Shown here: positions 13,998 through 23,598 of the stretch, piece by piece
Layout: every line of letters begins with the position of its first letter
Numbering within the stretch: the first letter of the stretch is position 1
Source: a bacterium
GTDB taxonomy: Bacteria > Cyanobacteriota > Vampirovibrionia > Gastranaerophilales > Gastranaerophilaceae
Direction of reading: 5' to 3'
NCBI GenBank assembly: GCA_017942035.1
Contig: JAGAVG010000049.1
Coordinates: 1-50,818 of the forward strand
Length of the DNA stretch: 50,818 bases
Translations under genes and position numbers: made by a program
Notes under the pieces: model-generated
What the model was told of the DNA's origin: nothing
Databases searched by the model: none
Seen by the model: only the letters and a program-made list of their open reading frames with translations

Positions 13998-16405
13998 TTT
14001 ATTTCAGCTTTCAATTTTTCAAATTCGATTTCGCCAACACGAAGTTTTATGTCGTTAATTCGCATTTCGATTTTTGCGATATTATCCGGTTTGAAGTGCT
14101 TTACGGCAATATCAAGTGCCAGCTTGTAGCATTCGTAGGCCTGTTTAATATGTTTTTTATTTGAGAAATAATCTCCGAGAGCCAAATTTGACTGCGCAAT
14201 ATAAAAAGGTTCATTTAATTCATTTGCGGCCAAAATAGCTTTTTTATAATAGCTCACACTCTTTTCAAAATCGGATTTTCTATACAATGATGCGAGTTTT
14301 GAAGAGGAAATATAAATTCCGTTCAAATTTTTTGCACTTTCATCAATTTCAAGACTTTCGAAACAATATTTTATTGCAAGAGCAGTTTGTCCGTTTTCGT
14401 CGCAAATATTTGAAATATTTGAAAGCGCAGATGATAGATACGGGTTATTTTTAAAATTATTATCAACTTTTACACATTTTTTATAAAAATCGACAGCCTT
14501 TTTAATTTCGCCTTTTTCATCGTAAATTACGCCTAATTTATAGTAAAGTTCAGACAAGACTGCTTTTTCCGTCTGCGCATCAACAAAATAAAGTGCAATA
14601 TTGTAATATTCCAAAGGCGATTTTTTCGAACCGGAATTTTTTTCAATATCGGCAAGTTCAAGGTAGGCTTTTATTCGCAAATTATTAGAAATATCTTCTG
14701 TATTAAGGATATCTGTAAGCAGATTTTTCGCTTTATCATGCTTAAATGTTGCGTAATAAATCTCAGCCATTTCGTATTTAATTTCCGCAGCTTTCAAAAT
14801 ATCGCCGCTTGATTCGCAAAATTCCAGCGCGAGTTCAAAATACTTCAGCGCCTCAAACCATTGCGAAAGCTTTGTATAAGAACCGGCAAGCTTTTTATAT
14901 ATAGTCGGCAAAAATGAGTAAAAATCATCATCTTTTTTCATCGTCAAACATTTTTGACACAATGCGGCGGCTTTTTTATAGTTGAAATTATTTTCCTCTT
15001 TTTGGATTAAATTAACAATCTGTCGTAGCGAAAGACCTTTAATTTCATCTTCATTCAGTAAATTTTTATGGGAATTCTTAACAAAATTTTCGATTGAATC
15101 CGCGATATTATCAAGTGCCGAATAATCCCCCTGATCGAATATAAACGAAACCTGATAAACATTTTTCTTATCCTCAACCACTTCCGGCTGATTAGCTTGT
15201 GTTTTATCTTCTTTAACCGGTGTTGAAAACTTAACGCCGGCTATATTTTTTTGCTCGACCATCTTCGGCTTTTGCGGAACAAACATGTTATGATACTCAA
15301 TCTCGTTTCTCATTGTCGTTCTTGAAATCATCATATTTCGTTCTAACGGTTTCAGAGGAAGCTGGGTTTTATAAAGTTCCGAACAGGCCTTGTGAATTTT
15401 TATCAAAATATTATCGGGAATTGCATTTTGCGCAATTTCTTTGTAGCATTCCGGTAAATATATTGAATTTCCGATTTTTGCAATAAGCAGGTTTTCAATA
15501 AAGTAAATAATTTTCTCTTCATTATACAAATTCAGTGCATAAATAAGTTCCAAACTTACCGGATGCCTTATTATCGTCAAAAATCTGAAAAGATGCCCGC
15601 TTACAGGATCTACAAGAGCTAGAGCCTCTCTTAATATAAAATCTCCAAATGAGAGCATACTCCTTGTATAACCGGCTATAAAATCAATAAGCGGTATATT
15701 TTTTAGCTTCATTATTTTGATTGCTAAAGTTGTATAGAAATAATACCCCTTCGTATATCTGTAAAGTTCATCCGATATCGGCCCGATAAGTTTTATATCT
15801 TCGGATTTCAAATATTTTTCAAATAGATTTTTTTCAAGAGCAAGCACCGATATTTTTTTGTAAGCAAATTTTCCTTCAAAATCTTCAATGTTAAATTTTC
15901 GAGATATAAGAATGATTTTTACATTTTCATAATGCGAAATATGAACTAAAAAATTCAAAATTTCATCTTTTGCATCTTTTAATATATTTTGCCAGGAATT
16001 TATTCTTATAATCACCGGTTTGTCCATTGATTGAAAATACGCGGAAATTTTTTGCGTAAAATTTTCGGATTTTGTTTTAGGCTGACCTATTATCCCTTGA
16101 GAAATGAGTTTTTTAAAATCATCAAAGAATGATAATAAAACATCATCAAGTATTGTTGTTTCAAAACTGGTATAATCCAGCACAATCGTTTCCGGATTTA
16201 AATACTCGAAAACTTTGTTAACAATGGTATTTTTTCCGGTTCCGGTAAAACCAGAAACCATCAATAATTTATCTTTTGATATTAAAAAACGGTAAATTTC
16301 CTCCATCTGCTTAAAATTGTTTTCAAACAGAAATTGATTTTTACCGGCATCCTGCTTGATTTTAGCCTTTAAATCTAAATTCTTCTCTGTAAAGTCAAAA
16401 TCCAT
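13994..16405 (-). CDS. AAA/STAND-type ATPase with C-terminal TPR array
   Basis: An 803-residue protein with a Walker A loop VSGFTGTGKNTIV (residues 50-62, catalytic K58) in an N-terminal NTPase domain reaching about residue 330. After a linker (370-420) come roughly eight tetratricopeptide repeats from residue 450 onward (ALKYFELALEFCE, AVDFYKKCVKVD, AIKYCFESLEID, SVSYYKKAILAA). This is a signalling or scaffold architecture (ATPase plus TPR sensor); no effector domain is seen. Walker B is not obvious (a candidate is KPVIIRINSW). No Shine-Dalgarno site; see the promoter at 16412. Upstream partner of rsmG. Confidence 0.82.
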   Translation of the reverse strand: MDFDFTEKNLDLKAKIKQDAGKNQFLFENNFKQMEEIYRFLISKDKLLMVSGFTGTGKNTIVNKVFEYLNPETIVLDYTSFETTILDDVLLSFFDDFKKLISQGIIGQPKTKSENFTQKISAYFQSMDKPVIIRINSWQNILKDAKDEILNFLVHISHYENVKIILISRKFNIEDFEGKFAYKKISVLALEKNLFEKYLKSEDIKLIGPISDELYRYTKGYYFYTTLAIKIMKLKNIPLIDFIAGYTRSMLSFGDFILREALALVDPVSGHLFRFLTIIRHPVSLELIYALNLYNEEKIIYFIENLLIAKIGNSIYLPECYKEIAQNAIPDNILIKIHKACSELYKTQLPLKPLERNMMISRTTMRNEIEYHNMFVPQKPKMVEQKNIAGVKFSTPVKEDKTQANQPEVVEDKKNVYQVSFIFDQGDYSALDNIADSIENFVKNSHKNLLNEDEIKGLSLRQIVNLIQKEENNFNYKKAAALCQKCLTMKKDDDFYSFLPTIYKKLAGSYTKLSQWFEALKYFELALEFCESSGDILKAAEIKYEMAEIYYATFKHDKAKNLLTDILNTEDISNNLRIKAYLELADIEKNSGSKKSPLEYYNIALYFVDAQTEKAVLSELYYKLGVIYDEKGEIKKAVDFYKKCVKVDNNFKNNPYLSSALSNISNICDENGQTALAIKYCFESLEIDESAKNLNGIYISSSKLASLYRKSDFEKSVSYYKKAILAANELNEPFYIAQSNLALGDYFSNKKHIKQAYECYKLALDIAVKHFKPDNIAKIEMRINDIKLRVGEIEFEKLKAEIK

Positions 16406-16411
16406 AACTTA

Positions 16412-16440
16412 ATTTTAATTGAATTTACAAAATTTTGCAA
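16412..16440 (-). promoter_or_regulatory. Promoter of ATPase-TPR gene, leaderless geometry
   Basis: TTGCAA (16435-16440), 17-base spacer, TAAAAT (16412-16417), then six bases to the ATG at 16405. No ribosome-binding site is present. Confidence 0.65.
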
Positions 16441-16454
16441 ACTTCTTATAATAA

Positions 16455-16483
16455 TTGCACTTTATTTTTTTTGATAGTATTAT
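16455..16483 (+). promoter_or_regulatory. Promoter of the outer-envelope operon
   Basis: TTGCAC (16455-16460), 17-base spacer, TATTAT (16478-16483). It would start a transcript about 20 bases before the small ORF at 16511 and drive the M23-LptD-aldolase-LpxI-LpxB genes. Confidence 0.65.
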
Positions 16484-16510
16484 ATTGTTATCAAGAATGG
16501 GGAGAAGTTA

Positions 16511-16615
16511 ATGGAATTTTTCAGAAAAAATCAAAAACTTATTATAGGAATAATAGCCCTGACTTTTTTATGCTGGACTATTGGATTAATGTTATTGCCG
16601 ATATTATTTAGATAG
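16511..16615 (+). CDS. 34-residue single-span membrane peptide
   Basis: A small ORF not usually annotated: MEFFRKNQK, then a hydrophobic span (LIIGIIALTFLCWTIGLMLL) and a short PILFR tail. A strong GGGGAGAAG lies before the ATG. It is the first gene after a good promoter and ends six bases before the M23 peptidase start, so it is cotranscribed with the envelope operon. The N-terminus resembles the membrane anchor of SurA/PpiD-type chaperones, but there is no further domain. Function unknown; coding is supported by ribosome site and position only. Confidence 0.65.
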   Translation: MEFFRKNQKLIIGIIALTFLCWTIGLMLLPILFR

Positions 16616-16621
16616 GTGTAG

Positions 16622-17755
16622 ATGATAAATATTGGATTTATAAAAAAAACATTTATAAAAATTTTAATAACAGCGGCGTTTTTCACATCAATAGCGCCAA
16701 TAACTCAGGCTGCCTCTTTAAATCAGATTGAACATAAGAGAAAAGTTACACAGCAAAAAATCAAAACATTAAAATTGCGTGAAAATCAGGAAAAAAGCAA
16801 ACTGGTAAAAAATCAACGACAGCTTGAACATACAAGATCAAATCTTCACGCATCGCAATCCCAATATAACGCATTAGAAAGCCAGCTCAACAGCTTAGAA
16901 AATCAACTTCAAAGCGCAATTGCGGAATATAATAACTCAAATAAAGCTATGCGGGCAAGAGTAAGACACATTTATAAAGCTCAACGGCGCGGAATGTTTC
17001 AGCTTCTGTTTTCAGCGAAAGATTTGAACAGTATGCTTGATGTTGTATATTTCGAAAAAATAATCTTAAAAAGAGATTACAAAAGGATGATGGCAGTTAA
17101 GGCTAAATCAGAAAGTATTGCCTCAATAAAGACCGGCATTTACCAGAAAAAACTTGCGCTTGCAAGCACAATAAAAGATATTAATGCCCAACAGCAATCA
17201 ATCAAAGGGGCAATCGCTCAAAACCAATCAATGATAAACAAGCTGAAAAATGACAGAGCCTCTTATGAACGTTCAGAACGTGAACTTGCAAGACAATCTG
17301 CCAATATTCAGAATATGATTGCAAGAAGCCAGGGCAAAACAAAAGTCTCTTACGGTGCTTCCGGTGGATTTTTGAAACCAATCGGCGGAAGTATAACTTC
17401 TCCTTTTGGCTGGAGAGTTCATCCTATATTCAAGAGTAAGACATTTCATTCCGGAGTTGATATAGGAGGCCCAAACGGCGGAGCAATACGCGCATCAAAC
17501 GCCGGACGGGTTATTTATTCCGGCTGGTACGGCGGCTATGGCAAAGTTGTTATTATTGACCATGGAACGGTTAACGGAAATCCAACGACAACATTATACG
17601 CTCACATGTCTTCAATTCTTGTTTCAAAAGGTCAAGCTGTCTCTAAAGGTCAAACTATCGGTCGAGAAGGTTCAACAGGCTATAGCACCGGACCGCATTG
17701 TCATTTTGAGGTTAGAATAAACGGAAAACCTAACAACCCGCTAAGATTTATATAA
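16622..17755 (+). CDS. M23 (LytM) family peptidase with coiled coil, EnvC-like
   Basis: A 377-residue secreted or periplasmic murein hydrolase or hydrolase activator. Signal peptide at residues 1-30 (ending ITQAAS). Residues 32-235 are a long Gln/Lys-rich coiled coil. The C-terminal LytM domain (250-375) has a complete zinc site: H276 and D280 (FHSGVD), H359 and H361 (GPHCHFE). A complete site suggests an active endopeptidase, unlike E. coli EnvC itself, which is degenerate. It sits between the small membrane peptide and the LptD-like gene. Confidence 0.9.
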   Translation: MINIGFIKKTFIKILITAAFFTSIAPITQAASLNQIEHKRKVTQQKIKTLKLRENQEKSKLVKNQRQLEHTRSNLHASQSQYNALESQLNSLENQLQSAIAEYNNSNKAMRARVRHIYKAQRRGMFQLLFSAKDLNSMLDVVYFEKIILKRDYKRMMAVKAKSESIASIKTGIYQKKLALASTIKDINAQQQSIKGAIAQNQSMINKLKNDRASYERSERELARQSANIQNMIARSQGKTKVSYGASGGFLKPIGGSITSPFGWRVHPIFKSKTFHSGVDIGGPNGGAIRASNAGRVIYSGWYGGYGKVVIIDHGTVNGNPTTTLYAHMSSILVSKGQAVSKGQTIGREGSTGYSTGPHCHFEVRINGKPNNPLRFI

Positions 17756-17770
17756 CAGAGGAAAATTTAC

Positions 17771-20020
17771 TTGAAAAAACATATATTAATAACCGCAATA
17801 ATTCTATCAATCATGCCGTCAGTGCAAGCTCAGCGTGTCATAAAATCATATACGCCTTCTGACGAGTTAAACATTCAGGAAAAATTTTATGAATCTCCGC
17901 TTACTCAAATTCCGTCAATGGACGTAGAAGTCAATAACAATAGCGATAACAGAACTCCAAATGCTGACGGATATATTCCAAATGCTCCAAAACCACCTTA
18001 TGGCGATAAAACAATGCCGCTATTTAAACAATTCAGGATTAGGGCTACAAATTATTTCAGACAAAAAGATATTGACAGGGCTGAAAAATTAGAAAAAGAA
18101 AATAACCGCAAAAATGCAGCTTTCAAACATATTAACGTACAGGATGACAATGAAGTTACGCTATATTCAACCCCTCCGGTCGATGAAGTTAAAATAAACT
18201 CTGAAATTAATGAGCCTGAAGCAGTTACAAATACAAACCTAATAGGCGGTGTAAAAGAACAAGCAGTTGCAAAAGATGCAATTCTTGATGCTGAAAATGT
18301 TGATTTTAACAACAAAACAATGGATGTTACGGCAACCGGGAAACCTGTTTTAACCTTTCCGGGACAGAATACAACCTTAAAGGCTGACAAAATAGTTTAT
18401 AACAACGTATCAAATATCCTAAAAGCTTATGACAACGTTGAAATTATAAAAGATGGAAAAAGTATTTACGGAGATTTCATTCAGATAAATATGAATGAAG
18501 AAAATTCTTTTATTGATAATCTTACAACCACAGGCGACAGATTTGTAATACATGCGAAAAAGGCAACCTCGGATGATAAAGAAATCGTTTTAACTGACGG
18601 AAATATGGAATCATCAGAAGATTATGTTTTCAGACTAAAAACGGCTATGGTTGCAGGTTTTGATTATACTAGAATGCTGATTTCTGATGAAGATAAATCA
18701 TTTTTAACAGATGTTACCGGTCAAAAAAATAACGTTCAGGTAAAAGTTAAAGATATTACGATAGATGCAAAAAGAAACCACAACGTTATTACTGCAAATG
18801 AAATAGAAGTTTATAACGGTAAAAGACACCTTTTTGATATCAGAGGATTTCAGGCACATACAAACAAAGACAGAGATTATTTTGAAGGAAATTATCCTGA
18901 AGTCGGTTCAAGAAACCCTATGGGCTTCTGGGTTGGTCCGGGATATGTGTTGGATGTACCGAACGGCGCAACTTTGAAACTTATGCCGTTATTGAATTAT
19001 AAAAATAAAATAGGTTTCGGCGGAGCCTTAAAATACAGAAGTGCAACCAATTTAACAACATTAATGTATGGCTCATCTAAAGATATTTTTGTATTAAAAG
19101 GTAAACAGTATCTGGATGATAAATTATATTTGCAATATGGTATAAACGCATTTTTAGACGAATGGTTTTTAGGTGCAAGAATGCCTAAATATTCTATTGA
19201 GGCCGTATATACTGACGGAGCGGTTATTCCAAATACGTTTGGGAAAAACTTAAACACAACATTCAAAAACAGAGTTTCCGCAGGTTATATAGGAGATACA
19301 AAATATACCCTGAAAGACGAACATTTGCCTCAGGGTAAAGATTCTACAGTACGTTTGAGATATATGGCTGAGATTGCACAATCTTTATACAATTATACCG
19401 ATAAAGAAAACTTAAAAATGCTTGATTTAAGCTTAGTTTTACAAGGATCCGCAGCCATATACGGAACCGGAGACACACAGTTTATAGGAAGAGTCGGTCC
19501 GAGACTCCATTCACAATATAAATACTGGATGCAGGATATCGGATATTTTGCATCTGCATATCATGATGAAACTCCATTGACACGTTATGATACATACAGA
19601 TACGGCCATGCCAATGTTTATTTTAGAGAAGCAATAAGGCTTAACAAATACCTTGCACTTGCATGGACTTGTTCTGTAAATATCTTAAAAGAAGCTCCAA
19701 ACGGAAAACTTCTGCAAGAAAACGGCTTCCTTGTTTCATTAGGACCTGACGATTTTAAAGTTAATTTCGGATACGATTTTATAAGGGAAGCAACGTTTTT
19801 CAACCTGACAATGGGATTGAATACAAAAGATTCGTCATTAGAGTATAAAAAAATGGTTATAAAAAATCCGGACAGACTTTCAAGCAGTGAACCGACCCTT
19901 AAAGAAATTCCTCGTCAGAATGAATTTGTAGAGGTTGGTGAAAAATCTAACATAAAACCGGTAAAACATTACGCCGAAGTTATAGAGATTGAAGATCCGG
20001 ATAGGGAACGAATAGAATAA
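17771..20020 (+). CDS. LptD-like outer membrane protein with OstA/LptA domain
   Basis: A 749-residue exported protein, probably the outer-membrane LPS translocon component. A signal peptide (residues 1-20, ending VQA) is followed by a disordered region. An OstA-type beta-jellyroll lies at about 170-260 (AENVDFNNKTMDVTATG...TTLKADKIVYNNVSNILKAYDNVEI, in separate runs). The remainder has alternating aromatic/polar strands typical of a barrel. It is related by layout to LptD, but the C-terminal part is diverged. The start is TTG behind AGAGGA. It overlaps the aldolase gene by one base (TAATG). Confidence 0.78.
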   Translation: MKKHILITAIILSIMPSVQAQRVIKSYTPSDELNIQEKFYESPLTQIPSMDVEVNNNSDNRTPNADGYIPNAPKPPYGDKTMPLFKQFRIRATNYFRQKDIDRAEKLEKENNRKNAAFKHINVQDDNEVTLYSTPPVDEVKINSEINEPEAVTNTNLIGGVKEQAVAKDAILDAENVDFNNKTMDVTATGKPVLTFPGQNTTLKADKIVYNNVSNILKAYDNVEIIKDGKSIYGDFIQINMNEENSFIDNLTTTGDRFVIHAKKATSDDKEIVLTDGNMESSEDYVFRLKTAMVAGFDYTRMLISDEDKSFLTDVTGQKNNVQVKVKDITIDAKRNHNVITANEIEVYNGKRHLFDIRGFQAHTNKDRDYFEGNYPEVGSRNPMGFWVGPGYVLDVPNGATLKLMPLLNYKNKIGFGGALKYRSATNLTTLMYGSSKDIFVLKGKQYLDDKLYLQYGINAFLDEWFLGARMPKYSIEAVYTDGAVIPNTFGKNLNTTFKNRVSAGYIGDTKYTLKDEHLPQGKDSTVRLRYMAEIAQSLYNYTDKENLKMLDLSLVLQGSAAIYGTGDTQFIGRVGPRLHSQYKYWMQDIGYFASAYHDETPLTRYDTYRYGHANVYFREAIRLNKYLALAWTCSVNILKEAPNGKLLQENGFLVSLGPDDFKVNFGYDFIREATFFNLTMGLNTKDSSLEYKKMVIKNPDRLSSSEPTLKEIPRQNEFVEVGEKSNIKPVKHYAEVIEIEDPDRERIE

Positions 20021-20643
20021 TGAAAAATTTAAACGATTTAAAACAAGAATTGATAGAATACGGACATCTTTGCGGAATTAAGAATTTTACTCCCGGAGTT
20101 TCCGGAAATATTTCGGCAAGATTTGAGGATAAAATATTGATTACAACCTCCGGATCAGCAAACGGATATTTAAGTAACGATGATTTTGTACTTATAGATT
20201 TTTCAGGAAATGTCATTGACGGCAATAAAAAAGCCTCCAGCGAAAAGATGCTCCATGTTGAATTTTACAAAAAAAGAGAAGATGTGAATTATATTTTCCA
20301 TGTACATTCACCATATTTGAGTTCATTTGCGGCCGCAAACATTGCACTTGATGAACCGGTTATGGCTGAAAATGTTTTTTATTTCGGACAAATTCCGCTT
20401 GCACAATACGGACTTCCGTCATCACGTGATCTTGTTGAGAAAACGGCTTTGTATTTTGATAAATATAATGCTGTTTTGATGGCAAACCATGGATTCATTG
20501 TCGGAGATAAAACAGCCAAAGATGCATATTTGAAGCTTGAATTGGCAGAATCTTACGCGCAGGTCGTCATTAACACAAAGATTTTAGGCCGAACAGTTTT
20601 ATTAAACGAAAAACAGGTTGAGGAAATTAATTCATTAAAATAA
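20020..20643 (+). CDS. Class II aldolase/adducin family protein
   Basis: A 207-residue zinc enzyme of the fuculose/ribulose-phosphate aldolase and epimerase fold. Motifs are TPGVSGNISAR (residues 25-35), the catalytic SSEKMLHVEFY glutamate region (near 75), the metal ligands HVHSPY (near 93), and the third histidine in LMANHGFIVGD (near 155). The substrate is not evident. Its place between the LptD-like and lpxI genes, coupled by a one-base overlap, hints at a sugar-precursor role for surface glycans; this is inference. Confidence 0.88.
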   Translation: MKNLNDLKQELIEYGHLCGIKNFTPGVSGNISARFEDKILITTSGSANGYLSNDDFVLIDFSGNVIDGNKKASSEKMLHVEFYKKREDVNYIFHVHSPYLSSFAAANIALDEPVMAENVFYFGQIPLAQYGLPSSRDLVEKTALYFDKYNAVLMANHGFIVGDKTAKDAYLKLELAESYAQVVINTKILGRTVLLNEKQVEEINSLK

Positions 20644-20698
20644 CTTGTGATATAATAAATTTATTGAATATATGTTAATTGAAAAAGAGGAAGTAAAA

Positions 20699-21514
20699 GT
20701 GTCATTAATGTTGGAAAATAAGCAGGGATTAATAGCCGGAGATGGATGTTTACCGGTAAAAATGGCTCAATACGCGAAAGAAAACGGGTTTGAAGTTGTT
20801 TGTATTTCACTTGCTAAAGATAATGTAAAAGAGTTAAAAAAATATTGTTCAAAAGTTTATTCCTGCCATCCGGGCGAAGTAAACAGGATTGAACAGATAT
20901 TCAAAGATGAACAGATTAAACAATTAACATTTTTGGGTAAAGTTCATAAACGCGTACTTTTACAGCTGCATAAGTTTGATAAAAGAGCAATTGAGCTTCT
21001 GAAAGAATCTGCAAGACTTAATGATGATGAAGTTATGCTGTTGATTGTAAGAGAATTTGAAAAGCTTGGAGTAACAGTACTTGATCAAACAATTTTCATT
21101 AAAAATCTTATGATTCCGGCCGGAGTTCTCGGAAAAATTAAACCGACAAAAGAACAGTTGGAAGATGTGAATTACGGCTTTTGGCTGGCTAAAGAGATGG
21201 GAAAAGTTGACGTTGGTCAGTCTGTAGTTATTAAAGATAAAATGATAATGGCAGTTGAGGCTATTGAAGGCACTGATAAGTGCATAAAACGCGGCGCTAA
21301 ATTTGCAAAACGCGGAGCTGTAATTGTAAAAGTTTCCAAACCGGCTCAGGATAAACGTTTTGACATTCCGGCAATTGGCCTTAGAACATTAAAAACAATG
21401 CACAGATATAAAGCCGGATTGATTGCGGTTGAAGCTAATGAAACGATTATCGTTAATCAAGAAGAAGTTATAAAGTTTGCAAACGATAACAATATTGTAA
21501 TAATGGCAGTATAA
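20699..21514 (+). CDS. lpxI: UDP-2,3-diacylglucosamine pyrophosphatase LpxI
   Basis: Converts UDP-2,3-diacylglucosamine to lipid X in lipid A synthesis; LpxI (DUF1009) replaces LpxH in several lineages. Hallmarks are GLIAGDGCLPVKMAQYAKENG at the N-terminus, FLGKVHKRVLLQ, LNDDEVMLLIVREFE, and the C-terminal AVEAIEGTDKCIKRG. I start it at GTG 20699 (271 residues), preceded by GAGGAAG, rather than at ATG 20672, because the family begins at the GLIAG block. A TATAAT sits at 20651-20656 without a clear -35. Four bases upstream of lpxB. Confidence 0.93.
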   Translation: MSLMLENKQGLIAGDGCLPVKMAQYAKENGFEVVCISLAKDNVKELKKYCSKVYSCHPGEVNRIEQIFKDEQIKQLTFLGKVHKRVLLQLHKFDKRAIELLKESARLNDDEVMLLIVREFEKLGVTVLDQTIFIKNLMIPAGVLGKIKPTKEQLEDVNYGFWLAKEMGKVDVGQSVVIKDKMIMAVEAIEGTDKCIKRGAKFAKRGAVIVKVSKPAQDKRFDIPAIGLRTLKTMHRYKAGLIAVEANETIIVNQEEVIKFANDNNIVIMAV

Positions 21515-21518
21515 TTTT

Positions 21519-22637
21519 ATGAAGAAACTATTTATAATTACCGGCGAATATTCCGGAGATATGCACGCATCACATGTTGTTCGTGCGCTAAAAGCTCAAA
21601 ATAAAGATATTCAAATAGAAGCTGTTGGCGGAATGAATTTGAAAGCGGAAGGAGTAAAACTTTTTGCTGATCATGAAAAAATGTCTGCTGTCGGACTTTC
21701 ACCGGCGATTATTTATAATCATATAATGCTCGGGCGCAGGGTTGTAGATTATATTACGAAAGAATTCAAACCGGATGCAGTTCTGTTAATAGATTACGGA
21801 GCATTTAACCTTAAAGTTGCCGGATTTTTGAAAAAAGCCGGAATTAAAGTATTTTACTATATTCCGCCTCAGGTCTGGGCTAGCAGGAAATGGCGGATTA
21901 ACACAATAAAGAAAAATGTTGATGAAGTTTTATGTATTTTTCCTTTTGAAAAGGAAATGTATGAAAAATACGGAATTAAGTCACATTATTGCGGCCATCC
22001 GCTAGTTTCACAATTACTGCCAAAAGCTAACAGAGACGTTTTTTTTGAAAAATACGGATTGGATAAAAATAAAAAACTTGTATCTGTTTTTCCAGGCTCA
22101 AGAAAGTTTGAATTAAAATTTTTAATGAAAATTTTTATCAAAACGGCTGAATTTTTGCAGAAAAAATACCCTCAGCTCCAGTTTTGCATATCTCAAGCTC
22201 CGAATTTATCGGATGAGGTTTATCATAAATATTTGAAAGAAACAGATTTTAAAATAATAAAAGGCGACAATCAAGCACTTTTGAGTGTTTCGGATGCCCT
22301 GATTTTAGCCTCCGGAACCGTTGCTCTTGAAGCGGCACTTTATCAAACCCCGATGATTATTGCATACCGCGGGCCTCAGGTATTTTACTGGATATATTTG
22401 CTTGTAAGGTGTATCAAGCGCGTATCTTTGCCGAATATTATTACAAACAAATCTATTGTGCCGGAAATTCTTCAAAATGATGTAACAGTCGAAAATATTG
22501 CGCATAACATTGAAAAACTTTTGTTTGATACAGATTACCGCAATAATAATATCGAAGAATTAGAAGAAGTTAAACATCTATTGTCTGAACGAGTTTCCTC
22601 GAAAGAAGCGGCTGAAGAAATTTTAAAAGAAATTTAA
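21519..22637 (+). CDS. lpxB: Lipid-A-disaccharide synthase
   Basis: Joins lipid X and UDP-2,3-diacylglucosamine to the tetraacyl disaccharide. The 372-residue protein has the family start ITGEYSGDMHASHVVRALK, AVGGMNLKAEGV, YYIPPQVWASRKWRINTIKK, CIFPFEKEMYEKYG, VFPGSRKFEL and the acceptor-end ASGTVALEAALY. Acts at the inner membrane. Follows lpxI directly, forming a two-step lipid A block, so the cell is expected to make lipid A-based LPS. Confidence 0.95.
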   Translation: MKKLFIITGEYSGDMHASHVVRALKAQNKDIQIEAVGGMNLKAEGVKLFADHEKMSAVGLSPAIIYNHIMLGRRVVDYITKEFKPDAVLLIDYGAFNLKVAGFLKKAGIKVFYYIPPQVWASRKWRINTIKKNVDEVLCIFPFEKEMYEKYGIKSHYCGHPLVSQLLPKANRDVFFEKYGLDKNKKLVSVFPGSRKFELKFLMKIFIKTAEFLQKKYPQLQFCISQAPNLSDEVYHKYLKETDFKIIKGDNQALLSVSDALILASGTVALEAALYQTPMIIAYRGPQVFYWIYLLVRCIKRVSLPNIITNKSIVPEILQNDVTVENIAHNIEKLLFDTDYRNNNIEELEEVKHLLSERVSSKEAAEEILKEI

Positions 22638-22675
22638 ATTATTTAAACTATCTAATCCAATCGTCAATAAAAATA

Positions 22676-23596
22676 CTATTCTTCGTCCGGTTTTGAAATA
22701 TACCTTCCGGCTTTCAAATCATCTAAATCGTTTTGTATTCGATGTGCCTTGCGATTGAACTGGTTATACACCTGCGAGTTAATCTCGGCACCTATTAATA
22801 TCAGAATTGAAGTATAGTAAAACCACACCATCAAGACTGCAAATGCTCCGATTGTTCCATATACCATATTATAAGTTTTTAAATTGTTTACATAAACGGA
22901 AAATCCCCAGGAGCCGACAAGCCAGAAGGCACAGAAGAATAAAGTTCCCCACATTGCAGATTTTATTTTGAATTTTTCGTTACCCTTCAAATCCGGCAGG
23001 ATATAATAGCTCAAAAATGCCATAATAAACAAACCGGCAAACGCAACAGGCCATCTGAGAGTTAACAGCATAGATGCAATGTTCGCACTCATATTGAAAT
23101 GTGTCACAAATAAATTTACCAGAACCTTACCGAATACAATCAGATTTATTCCTAAAAACAGTACCAGAACATTGATTATCAACATAACAAAAGCGAGAAG
23201 CCTTGTATATATAAAGTTTCTGGTTTCATCTACTTTATATGCCCTATTCAACCCTTTCATTATAACTGCCATAATATTTGTGGAAAGAAATATAGTAACG
23301 AATATACCGATAATCGCTATCAATCTTCCTTTTGAGAATATCATAACCTCAGAAAGCACCGTCATAATTAAATCCATAGCCTGTTCGGGCATAAATGTTG
23401 CGAGAAATCTTAAAACCGGACCCATTAAGTCTTTATTTCCAAGCCAGCCGAAAAATGACATTAATAAAAGCATAAAAGGAAAAATGCCAAGTACCATCAT
23501 AAATCCCATCTCAGACGCCATTCCGTAAAAATCGTTTTTAATTACGGATATTATTAATCTTTTTATACCTCTTATGAACCCTCTAAATGTCAGCAC
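22676..23596 (-). CDS. YihY/virulence factor BrkB family membrane protein
   Basis: A 306-residue inner-membrane protein with six hydrophobic spans. Typical elements are the amphipathic start (RGIKRLIISVIKNDF), SEMGFMMVLGIFPFMLLLMS, LNRAYKVDETRNF, and AVLMVWFYYTSILILIGAEIN. The older label ribonuclease BN for this family is not supported; the role is unknown. The start is GTG and lies two bases from the nrnA stop. Confidence 0.88.
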   Translation of the reverse strand: MLTFRGFIRGIKRLIISVIKNDFYGMASEMGFMMVLGIFPFMLLLMSFFGWLGNKDLMGPVLRFLATFMPEQAMDLIMTVLSEVMIFSKGRLIAIIGIFVTIFLSTNIMAVIMKGLNRAYKVDETRNFIYTRLLAFVMLIINVLVLFLGINLIVFGKVLVNLFVTHFNMSANIASMLLTLRWPVAFAGLFIMAFLSYYILPDLKGNEKFKIKSAMWGTLFFCAFWLVGSWGFSVYVNNLKTYNMVYGTIGAFAVLMVWFYYTSILILIGAEINSQVYNQFNRKAHRIQNDLDDLKAGRYISKPDEE

Positions 23597-23598
23597 TT

